DNA of 12,572 bases from Nitrososphaerota archaeon (GTDB taxonomy: Archaea > Thermoproteota > Nitrososphaeria > Nitrososphaerales > Nitrosopumilaceae), in NCBI GenBank assembly GCA_028867235.1, contig JAGWGS010000018.1:1-12572 (forward strand), given 5' to 3'. The notes under the pieces were generated by a model. The model was not told the origin of the DNA and searched no databases. It worked only from the letters and a program-made list of their open reading frames with translations. A program made the position numbers and the translations under genes. This document shows positions 7,193 through 12,572 of the stretch, piece after piece (within the stretch, counting starts at the first letter, position 1; every line of letters starts with the position of its first letter).

Positions 7193-8768
7193 CATAACAA
7201 AAATTTTGATTCCGTCTCATCCTGGAATCTATATTATGAAAGACAGGACAGATGCAATATTATACATAGGAAAAGCAAAAAATCTAAAGAATCGAGTCAA
7301 ATCATATTTTTTGAAAAATCAGAATTATAAAACACAGAAACTAGTTGAAAAAATTTCAGATATAGAATTTGTTTTGACAGATAATGAGGAAGAAGCCTTT
7401 CTATTGGAAGCAAATATGATAAAAAGGTACAGACCGCCATACAACATTGAACTTAAAGATCAACAAAGATACACGTACCTCAGGGTAACAAATGAAGAAT
7501 TTCCTCGCCTCATGGTTGCAAGGAGAACAAGAGCAGGCCAATTTCTAGGAGGAGGTAGAGTTTATGGTCCATTCACACATGGAAGCTCAAAGATGTTATC
7601 AATAGGCCTTCTTCGTAAAACATTCAAGATAAGAATATGTAAAAAACTACCAAAAGAAGCATGTCTTGAATATCACTTGGGAAACTGTGAGGCACCGTGC
7701 CAATTTGAACAGGCCAGACAGGATTACAACAAACATGTAACAGATTTAGAGTCAATTCTAAAAGGCAAACAAAAATTGGAAGAATTTACTCGCACATTAG
7801 AAAATGAGATGAAACAAGCATCAGATAACATGCAATATGAAAAAGCAAAAGAGATACATGAAACATTACAAAGATTGGGCAACCTTCAAATCAAACAAAA
7901 GATGGAGTCTGTAAAAATTGGTTCAGATGAAGAATATTTTGGAATAAAAATAAAAGATCAAACAGCATACATCATGAGTTTTAAACTCTCAAATGGAGTA
8001 ATAAAGGATAGAAACAAATTTTCTTTTGATTTAGTTGGTGACAATTCATTTTCAAGTTTTCTGTCACAATATTATTCCACAAACTCTATTCCAAGATTTG
8101 TCATAGTAAGTGAAATACCAGATAAAAAAGAGATTTTAGAAGAAGTTTTATCACAAAAAGCAGATGCAAATGTAAGTATCATGTCTCCCACATCTGGAAA
8201 AAGACGCGAGATCATCAATTTAATTATGAAAAATTTACTGTTGATTACTACAAAAGGAGCAGATCCAGCACTAATTGAACTTCAAGAAATATTAAAGCTG
8301 GAGAACATTCCAAACAAAATAGAGTGTTTTGACATCTCAAACCATGGTAGGGATTACGCAGTTGGCTCCATGTCATGTATAGTAGAAGGAAAACCACAAA
8401 AGTCAGGATATAGAAAATTTAGAATAAAATCAGTACAAGGACAGGATGATTTTGCAATGATAAACGAAATTGTAAAGAGACGCTATCTCAAACTCAAGGA
8501 AGAAAAATTAGAAATGCCAGACATTGTACTAATTGATGGAGGTAGAGGACAGCTAAATGCAGCACTTGATGCATTACACGGGATAGGAGTAGACATACCA
8601 TGTATTTCTCTTGCAAAAGAAAATGAGGAAATATACCATCCAGATCAGACAAAACCAATCAGTTTGCCACGAAACAGTCAAGCACTTAAAATTCTGCAGT
8701 ATGCAAGAGATGAAGCGCACAGATTTGGCGTTTTATACAATAGAGCAATTCGCAAGTTCACAAACTAG
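7182..8768 (+). CDS. uvrC: UvrC, excinuclease ABC subunit C, lacking the C-terminal HhH domain
   Basis: UvrC makes both incisions around a UvrB-marked lesion. The N-terminal GIY-YIG nuclease (3' cut) shows GIY (15-17), YIG (28-30), R38, E76 and N88. A four-cysteine cluster (C153, C161, C169, C173) matches the position where an iron-sulfur cluster has been reported for E. coli UvrC. A UVR motif (about 203-237) binds UvrB. The RNase H-like nuclease (5' cut) keeps ECFDISN (D384), IDGGRGQ (D452) and RDEAHRF (H513), i.e. the Asp-Asp-His triad. The protein stops at 528 residues, 15 after that His, where typical UvrC (about 600) continues into a tandem helix-hairpin-helix. The next 60 bases do not encode one in any frame I read, so this is a domain absence and not a visible frameshift. 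The ATG overlaps uvrA by 11 bp. Confidence 0.96.
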   Translation: MVLDITKILIPSHPGIYIMKDRTDAILYIGKAKNLKNRVKSYFLKNQNYKTQKLVEKISDIEFVLTDNEEEAFLLEANMIKRYRPPYNIELKDQQRYTYLRVTNEEFPRLMVARRTRAGQFLGGGRVYGPFTHGSSKMLSIGLLRKTFKIRICKKLPKEACLEYHLGNCEAPCQFEQARQDYNKHVTDLESILKGKQKLEEFTRTLENEMKQASDNMQYEKAKEIHETLQRLGNLQIKQKMESVKIGSDEEYFGIKIKDQTAYIMSFKLSNGVIKDRNKFSFDLVGDNSFSSFLSQYYSTNSIPRFVIVSEIPDKKEILEEVLSQKADANVSIMSPTSGKRREIINLIMKNLLLITTKGADPALIELQEILKLENIPNKIECFDISNHGRDYAVGSMSCIVEGKPQKSGYRKFRIKSVQGQDDFAMINEIVKRRYLKLKEEKLEMPDIVLIDGGRGQLNAALDALHGIGVDIPCISLAKENEEIYHPDQTKPISLPRNSQALKILQYARDEAHRFGVLYNRAIRKFTN

Positions 8769-8793
8769 TAGATTTACAACATAAACAAGAATC

Positions 8794-8799
8794 AAAAAA
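8794..8799 (-). terminator. Oligo-T tract after the beta-CASP nuclease gene
   Basis: On the minus strand a run of six T (8799 to 8794), with TTTT runs nearby, lies 30 nt beyond the nuclease stop codon and can end that transcript. For uvrC the short gap holds no plus-strand T run; the first good one is near 8931-8937, inside the opposing gene, so uvrC transcripts may extend antisense to it. Confidence 0.35.
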
Positions 8800-8828
8800 T
8801 AGCAAAATTCTAGATAAAATGAGATCAA

Positions 8829-9809
8829 TTAGAAATACGCATCAATAGAGCCTTCTCTCAGAGGTTGGGCATCATATCCTCTCTTGACGAGATCTGAGGC
8901 AAATTCATCTACAAATCCGTGCACCGTATAGATTTTTTCTGGATTGCATTGTTTTATCATATTTATCAGTTCATCATAATCACAATGATCACTCAACGGT
9001 ATTGAATAATCATGACCACGGGCAAATGAAAATCTAGAAGATTGTGCCCATCCACTAAAACCAATTGTTATTGCATCATATTTTGACTTCATATGTTTGA
9101 TAAACACATTTCTGCCACTTAGATTAGGTGCAATCATTAACCATGGTTTTCTTTCAAGCAACCCCAAGGATTCTGCCTCAGTATGTCCAATAGATTCGTT
9201 CAGAGGTATTCCAAAACTACGATACAGGTCATTTACTTTTTTAACAGAATCATGATAGTATGGCTGCCAGTGAGAAAACAAGTATGACAGTATTTGGGCT
9301 TTTCCAAGCTCATAACCAAGCAAAATCACAGGTTTTCCCCTACCATAGAATTCAGATATTATTTCATTTACTCTTTTCACAGTATCGGAGATACTGGGAA
9401 AAACATACTCTGGCATTCCAAATGTACATTCAGTAATCAGGGTTTTGCATTTTGGAACTTTGGCGCCTTTCATAAAGCCCCGGTCTCGAATCGATATATC
9501 TCCAGTGTAAAACAGATCATCAATTAGGAGTCCTTTCGCACCAAGAATGTGTCCAGTATCAATCATTGTAAAATTTTCATAATTTTCAACATAATTTTCA
9601 ATATCATATCCCCTCAGTTTTGCAATTTCGCTAGTTTGTTTTGATGCAATAAGCACACTCTTCCCACATTGGTTATGAAGATGATCCAAATGAGCATGTG
9701 ACACGAAATTAATCTCGTTCTGCACTCCACGCTTTGGATCAAGATTGATTCTAGCATCATTACGTGTAACAAGAATTCCATTTGATGTCATTTGTATCTT
9801 GGAAATCAC
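8829..9809 (-). CDS. Metallo-beta-lactamase/beta-CASP exonuclease, ligase-associated/SNM1-like
   Basis: A 326-residue two-metal nuclease. Metallo-beta-lactamase motifs: D24, HAHLDH (38-43), H87 in DTGHILGA and D104 in YTGD. Beta-CASP motifs: E127 in ITECTFG, H275 in LSDHCD and H297 in VHGF. The compact length and segments such as TECTFGMPEYVFP (126-138), LLGYELGKAQ (163-172) and PLSDHCDY (271-278) resemble the bacterial DNA-ligase-associated exonucleases and SNM1-type repair nucleases more than the larger archaeal KH-domain CPSF RNases, though it may be annotated as an mRNA 3'-end processing factor. DNA versus RNA as substrate is inference. It converges on uvrC (60-bp gap). The start is GTG, 27 nt from the centre of TTTATATC, hence leaderless; an in-frame ATG six codons later is the alternative. 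Confidence 0.85.
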   Translation of the reverse strand: MISKIQMTSNGILVTRNDARINLDPKRGVQNEINFVSHAHLDHLHNQCGKSVLIASKQTSEIAKLRGYDIENYVENYENFTMIDTGHILGAKGLLIDDLFYTGDISIRDRGFMKGAKVPKCKTLITECTFGMPEYVFPSISDTVKRVNEIISEFYGRGKPVILLGYELGKAQILSYLFSHWQPYYHDSVKKVNDLYRSFGIPLNESIGHTEAESLGLLERKPWLMIAPNLSGRNVFIKHMKSKYDAITIGFSGWAQSSRFSFARGHDYSIPLSDHCDYDELINMIKQCNPEKIYTVHGFVDEFASDLVKRGYDAQPLREGSIDAYF

Positions 9810-9832
9810 TTTCGATTCTCAATACTATATGA

Positions 9833-9840
9833 GATATAAA
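9833..9840 (-). promoter_or_regulatory. TATA box of the beta-CASP nuclease gene
   Basis: On the minus strand TTTATATC is centred about 27 nt before the GTG at 9809, predicting a leaderless transcript and supporting the GTG over the ATG six codons downstream. An imperfect inverted repeat (TCTCA at 9817-9821, TGAGA at 9830-9834) fills the space between TATA box and start and could be an operator. Confidence 0.5.
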
Positions 9841-9909
9841 TTGCAAGATTTATCCACTGTAGCTTAGCACATAGTAAATCGATCATTTGGTTTTCTAATT
9901 AGTAAAGTG

Positions 9910-9916
9910 TTTATTC
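9910..9916 (+). promoter_or_regulatory. TATA box of purN
   Basis: TTTATTC is centred 25 nt before the purN ATG at 9938, again fitting a leaderless or near-leaderless start. No purine riboswitch-like or repressor-like structure is evident in the 128-bp region shared with the divergent nuclease gene. Confidence 0.4.
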
Positions 9917-9937
9917 ACATGGCATCAAGATCAACAT

Positions 9938-10555
9938 ATGCTAAAACTTGCAATTTTGATCTCCGGAAGGGGTAGCAACATGGAATACATTCTAAAATCA
10001 GTTAAAAAAAATAACATCCCGATAGAACCCACGGTCGTTATTTCCAACAATACAAACGCAAAAGGACTGGCAATAGCACGCAAACTAGGTTTAAGTACAG
10101 AAATAGTAGAAAGCAACGGCCTCAAAGGAGGCAATTGGGAATATGATTCTAGAATTGTAGACATACTCAAGAAATACAAAGTAACGCCGCAAAACGGTTT
10201 GATATGTCTTGCAGGTTTTATGAGAATAATCAGTCCAGAGTTCATAAGACAATACAAAGGAAGAATAATGAACATACATCCAGCAATTTTGCCTTCATTT
10301 CCAGGATTGCATTCTCAGAGACAGGCTTTTGAATACGGAGTAAAATATTCAGGATGTACAGTTCATTTTGTGGATGAAGGGATGGATACCGGTCCAATAA
10401 TATTACAATCAGTAATCAAAATAGAAGATAACGATACAGAAGATACAATAGCAAAAAAAATCTTGCGGCAAGAACATAAGATATATCCAGAAGCGGTGAA
10501 ACTTTTTGCCAATGGAAAGATCAAGATAACAGGAAGAAAAACTACAATATCCTAA
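9938..10555 (+). CDS. purN: PurN, phosphoribosylglycinamide formyltransferase 1
   Basis: Catalyses the third step of purine synthesis: transfer of the formyl group from 10-formyl-tetrahydrofolate to GAR, giving formyl-GAR. The 205-residue length fits (E. coli 212). The phosphate-binding loop SGRGSN (9-14) is at the N-terminus. The catalytic set is complete: N112 and H114 in MNIHPAILPSFPGLH (111-125), and D150 in DEGMDTGPII (146-155), equivalent to the Asn-His-Asp of E. coli PurN. The segment VHFVDEGMD (142-150) is the usual folate-side loop. Use of a folate-dependent PurN, not the formate-dependent PurT, fits the nearby folD and cyclo-ligase genes. The ATG begins right at the first beta strand. 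The TAA overlaps the stop codon of the convergent cupin gene. Confidence 0.96.
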   Translation: MLKLAILISGRGSNMEYILKSVKKNNIPIEPTVVISNNTNAKGLAIARKLGLSTEIVESNGLKGGNWEYDSRIVDILKKYKVTPQNGLICLAGFMRIISPEFIRQYKGRIMNIHPAILPSFPGLHSQRQAFEYGVKYSGCTVHFVDEGMDTGPIILQSVIKIEDNDTEDTIAKKILRQEHKIYPEAVKLFANGKIKITGRKTTIS

Positions 10556-10881
10556 GTATCTGGTCCGCCAAAAAAATACACCACAACAAGATCTGTTGTA
10601 TTACCATGAAATCTGTGAGGAATATTTTTTTCCACATAATACGACATGCCTGGAGAAACAGGATAGTTTTTGTTATCAACCATGATAAACCCGTCACCTT
10701 TTACAACATAATATACTTCGTCACTATCATGAGGAGCTTGAGTGTCTTTTTCACCAGGAGGTAATCTCAGAATACCAGCAGCTAGATTATCATGATTTAT
10801 GAAAGTATGAAAATATGTATTAGAATTTTTTGTGATTTTTTCCACATATTTGTTAGTGTCAAAAGCAACTTTCAATACCAA
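10552..10881 (-). CDS. Small single-domain cupin protein
   Basis: A 109-residue single cupin barrel, function unknown. Motif 1 runs PPGEKDTQAPHDSDEVYYVV (41-60), with H51 and E55 as metal ligands; the first His of the canonical His-X-His is replaced by Ala49. Motif 2, SPGMSYYVEKNIPHRFHGN (76-94), supplies H89, with H92 close by. A metal could thus be held by two or three protein ligands, or be absent. Cupins of this size serve as isomerases, dioxygenases or sensors, so no reaction can be assigned. The TTG at 10881 is preferred because a GTTAAAAT box is centred 27 nt upstream; a second TTG two codons later is possible. It sits antisense between purN and folD, and its stop overlaps that of purN, so it is probably separately controlled. 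Confidence 0.8.
   Translation of the reverse strand: MVLKVAFDTNKYVEKITKNSNTYFHTFINHDNLAAGILRLPPGEKDTQAPHDSDEVYYVVKGDGFIMVDNKNYPVSPGMSYYVEKNIPHRFHGNTTDLVVVYFFGGPDT
10625..10631 (+). terminator. T7 tract, candidate purN terminator inside the cupin gene
   Basis: Since purN and the cupin gene share their stop region, purN transcripts must end inside the opposing gene. A run of seven T on the plus strand lies 70 nt past the purN stop and is the first strong oligo-T tract. Confidence 0.3.
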
Positions 10882-10904
10882 ATAACAAGGATTGGCTCTT
10901 ATTG

Positions 10905-10912
10905 ATTTTAAC
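10905..10912 (-). promoter_or_regulatory. TATA box of the cupin gene
   Basis: On the minus strand GTTAAAAT is centred about 27 nt before the TTG at 10881, predicting a leaderless transcript. It lies 26 bp from the folD TATA box on the other strand, so the two divergent promoters are close enough to interfere or be co-regulated. Confidence 0.45.
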
Positions 10913-10938
10913 GGAATTCATCTTAATTATTCCAAAGA

Positions 10939-10946
10939 TTAAATAT
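10939..10946 (+). promoter_or_regulatory. TATA box of folD and the cyclo-ligase gene
   Basis: TTAAATAT is centred 26-27 nt before the TTG at 10969, so the transcript is predicted to start at the first base of folD. This spacing is the main reason for accepting TTG as the start. Confidence 0.5.
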
Positions 10947-10968
10947 CCAAAAAAATATTCAAATTTGC

Positions 10969-11838
10969 TTGGCAGGCCAAAAAATAGACGGAATTGTAGT
11001 ATCTACATCAGTAAAAGAAAGAGTCAGATCAGCTGTAAAAGAGCTGTCATATAATGGAATAACACCGTGTCTTGCTACAGTTCTAGTCGGAGATGATCCC
11101 GCATCTGCCACATATGTTAGAAACAAGCAAAAAGCATGTGCAGATGTAGGAATTACAACAAAAGATCACAAGCTTCCTTCAGAATTTTCCCAAAAGGAAA
11201 TTAATTCTCTGGTGAATTTATTAAATAATGATGATTCAGTTCATGGAATTCTAGTGCAGCTTCCACTCCCAGATCAATTAGATGAGTTTACAACAACTTC
11301 TAGAATTTCGCCATTGAAAGATGTAGATGGGTTAACACCACACAATATAGGACTATTGACAACAGGTAGAGGAATTCTCAAGCCATGTACGCCGTCAGGA
11401 ATAATGGAGTTATTTGAATATTACAAGATACCATTAGAAGGAAAAAATGTAACAATAATAAACAGAAGTAATCTAGTGGGCAAACCGCTCTACAACATGA
11501 TGCTAGAAAAAAATGCCACTGTAACTACTTGTCACTCTAAAACAAAGAACCTCAAAGAGCACTGTCTTAATTCAGATATCATAGTTACGGCAATAGGAAA
11601 TAGAGAGAAATTCATTCTAACTGATGACATGGTAAAAGAGGGAACAGTTGTGATAGATGTTGGGACAGCAAGATTAAATGGAAAATTGGTAGGAGATGTA
11701 GACTATGAAAATGTCATCAAAAAGGCATCATATGTTACACCGGTTCCAGGAGGAGTAGGACCAATGACAATAGCGATGCTTTTAAAAAACACTGTAACAG
11801 CTGCATCAATTAGTAAAGAATTTGTCCAATCCAGTTGA
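10969..11838 (+). CDS. folD: FolD, methylene-THF dehydrogenase / methenyl-THF cyclohydrolase
   Basis: A bifunctional cytoplasmic enzyme that interconverts 5,10-methylene-, 5,10-methenyl- and 10-formyl-tetrahydrofolate with NAD(P). It is 289 residues, the normal size. Motifs: DDPASATYVRNKQKAC (42-57) with catalytic K53; VHGILVQLPLP (91-101) with Q97; KDVDGL (117-122) with D120; KPCTPSG (138-144); the Rossmann segment NRSNLVGKPL (165-174); and the C-terminal TPVPGGVGPMTIAML (257-271). These are the residues expected of an active enzyme in both reactions. It supplies 10-formyl-THF for PurN upstream. The start is TTG, leaderless by its TATA spacing; the protein begins AGQKIDG, as the family does. 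Its last 17 bp overlap the cyclo-ligase gene, indicating co-transcription and probably translational coupling. Confidence 0.96.
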   Translation: MAGQKIDGIVVSTSVKERVRSAVKELSYNGITPCLATVLVGDDPASATYVRNKQKACADVGITTKDHKLPSEFSQKEINSLVNLLNNDDSVHGILVQLPLPDQLDEFTTTSRISPLKDVDGLTPHNIGLLTTGRGILKPCTPSGIMELFEYYKIPLEGKNVTIINRSNLVGKPLYNMMLEKNATVTTCHSKTKNLKEHCLNSDIIVTAIGNREKFILTDDMVKEGTVVIDVGTARLNGKLVGDVDYENVIKKASYVTPVPGGVGPMTIAMLLKNTVTAASISKEFVQSS

Positions 11839-12382
11839 AAAATCCAGACTGCGTAAGCAGTTTTTAGATGCAAGAGATTCACTCTCACTTGATTTTATCA
11901 AAATTGCAAGTAACAAGATACGTGACAACCTACGGAAAATTGATTTTTACAGGCAATCGACATCGATAGGTGCGTACTATTCCATAGGAAGTGAAGTTCA
12001 GACACATGAGTTGATACAAGAATTTTTCAATCAAGGAAAAGAGGTTGCATTACCACGGGTAGAAAAAAATGACATTATTTTTAGAAAAATTACAAGTATG
12101 TCAGATCTAGAAATGGGTAGTTTTTCAGTAATGGAGCCAAAAGAAAAATGTGAGCCTGTGAAAAAACTCGATGTCATACTAGTGCCTGCAATTGCATTGA
12201 CACGTGAGGGATACAGACTAGGATATGGATTTGGGTTTTATGACAGACATCTACATGGAAAGAAATCAAAGAAAATAGGACTGGCATATTCAAAACATAT
12301 ACTAAAATCATTTCCTCATGATGAACACGACATAAAGATGGATTGTATAGTAACAGAAGACTCGGTCATTTATGCCAAGTAA
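11822..12382 (+). CDS. 5-formyltetrahydrofolate cyclo-ligase (MTHFS)
   Basis: ATP-dependent conversion of 5-formyl-THF, a dead-end inhibitory folate, into 5,10-methenyl-THF, the FolD intermediate. It has 186 residues, a typical length. Family features: the N-terminal KSRLRKQFLDARDSLS helix (7-22); IGAYYSIGSEVQTHELI (49-65), the substrate-side strand; VALPRV (75-80); the ATP/phosphate loop YRLGYGFGFYDRHL (131-144); and HDIKMDCIVTED (169-180) at the end. The loop has Phe where many bacterial homologues have a further Gly (GYGFGFYD rather than GYGGGYYD), within family variation. The TTG start is forced: an in-frame TAA lies at 11795, no ATG occurs until residue 93, and the conserved helix begins almost at once. 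It overlaps folD by 17 bp, has no promoter or Shine-Dalgarno site of its own, and probably depends on folD translation. Confidence 0.93.
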   Translation: MSNPVEKSRLRKQFLDARDSLSLDFIKIASNKIRDNLRKIDFYRQSTSIGAYYSIGSEVQTHELIQEFFNQGKEVALPRVEKNDIIFRKITSMSDLEMGSFSVMEPKEKCEPVKKLDVILVPAIALTREGYRLGYGFGFYDRHLHGKKSKKIGLAYSKHILKSFPHDEHDIKMDCIVTEDSVIYAK

Positions 12383-12387
12383 AAATA

Positions 12388-12404
12388 GTAAACCCATCGT
12401 TTAC
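12388..12404. repeat. Inverted repeat after the folate operon
   Basis: GTAAAC at 12388-12393 and GTTTAC at 12399-12404 form a perfect 6-bp stem around the 5-nt loop CCATC, starting 6 nt after the cyclo-ligase stop. It could be a 3'-end hairpin, though no T run follows, or a protein-binding site. Farther along are the 8-bp palindrome TTACGTAA (12432-12439) and two TTATGATT copies (12441-12448 and 12466-12473). Confidence 0.45.
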
Positions 12405-12461
12405 GCATGAAAACTGAAGGTGTCTAGGTAATTACGTAAGTTATGATTTGTTGAAAATTAC

Positions 12462-12469
12462 TTAATTAT
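12462..12469 (+). promoter_or_regulatory. TATA box of the exported protein gene
   Basis: TTAATTAT is centred 29-30 nt before the ATG at 12495, predicting a leader of only a few bases. It lies amid short repeats and an inverted ATGATT/AATCAT pair (12468-12473, 12487-12492) that surrounds the likely transcription start. Confidence 0.4.
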
Positions 12470-12494
12470 GATTCTGATTATTACGAAATCATAA

Positions 12495-12572
12495 ATGAAA
12501 ATTATTCTTCTTTCAATAATCTGCGTTGTATTTGTAATATCTCTTTTTAGTGCACAAAATGCATTTGCTGGT
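12495..12572 (+). CDS. Exported protein, N-terminus only (signal peptide)
   Basis: The frame from the ATG at 12495 is open for 26 codons to the window edge, with no stop. It encodes a textbook Sec signal peptide: a short basic start (MK), a hydrophobic core (IILLSIICVVFVISLF) and a polar end with an AFA cleavage box (SAQNAFA followed by G). The mature protein would start about residue 26 and be sent across the membrane. Signal peptides ending in NAFA or similar are frequent in Nitrosopumilus-type archaea. A TATA-like box sits about 30 nt upstream. Nothing of the mature protein is visible, so its function is unknown. Confidence 0.75.
   Translation, partial: MKIILLSIICVVFVISLFSAQNAFAG

Noticed and set aside
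8760..8828. Possible frameshift that hides the missing UvrC HhH domain
   Set aside because: Only 60 bp separate the stop from the next gene, too short for the 70-80 missing codons, and no GIG/GVG hairpin-like peptide occurs in any frame. The domain is absent, not shifted, as far as the sequence shows.
9294..9527. 77-codon plus-strand frame within the nuclease gene
   Set aside because: It is antisense to the catalytic core of the beta-CASP protein and has no protein-like features.
1..12572. CRISPR array, insertion sequence, tRNA or rRNA gene
   Set aside because: No regularly spaced direct repeats, transposase motifs, terminal inverted repeats with target duplications, or cloverleaf-like sequences were seen on either strand.

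Overview
The window looks like chromosomal DNA of a mesophilic, AT-rich archaeon, most likely an ammonia-oxidising member of the Nitrososphaerota (Thaumarchaeota; Nitrosopumilus/Nitrosarchaeum-like). The clues are archaeal TATA boxes about 25-30 nt before many start codons, no convincing Shine-Dalgarno sites, frequent TTG/GTG starts, AGA/ATA-rich codon use, a bacterial-type UvrABC set, an F420-type luciferase-fold oxidoreductase and folate-type C1 enzymes in one place. The taxonomic call is inference: no rRNA or amo gene is present.

Layout. Positions 2-49 hold the tail of an unidentified gene followed by T-rich terminator-like DNA. At 187-1272 (+) is a luciferase-like (F420-type, Mer-like) oxidoreductase. 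It converges, with a 2-bp gap and an 18-bp perfect palindrome, on a small two-helix membrane protein of unknown function (1275-1679, -). That gene is divergent from a Nim/PNPOx-like flavin-binding protein (1754-2386, +), and one TATA-like element can serve both.

The centre (2440-8768, +) is a tight uvrB-uvrA-uvrC operon with 8-bp and 11-bp overlaps: the complete UvrABC excinuclease for nucleotide excision repair. UvrC ends just after its RNase H-like nuclease domain and lacks the usual C-terminal tandem helix-hairpin-helix. Convergent to uvrC is a metallo-beta-lactamase/beta-CASP nuclease (8829-9809, -) that resembles DNA-ligase-associated/SNM1-type exonucleases, so this may be a wider repair neighbourhood.

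The right part is a C1/purine block: purN (9938-10555, +), a small cupin on the opposite strand whose stop codon overlaps that of purN (10552-10881, -), then folD (10969-11838, +) overlapping a 5-formyltetrahydrofolate cyclo-ligase gene (11822-12382, +). FolD makes the 10-formyl-THF that PurN uses, and the cyclo-ligase returns 5-formyl-THF to the pool. The window ends inside a secreted protein gene, of which only the signal peptide (12495-12572) is visible.

There is no mobile element, CRISPR array, tRNA or rRNA gene that I can support. No gene-free stretch exceeds 300 bases. Most genes are recognisable housekeeping or repair genes. The points worth a second look are the short UvrC, the beta-CASP nuclease next to uvrBAC, the palindrome at 1274-1291, the orphan membrane protein, and the leaderless TTG/GTG starts.
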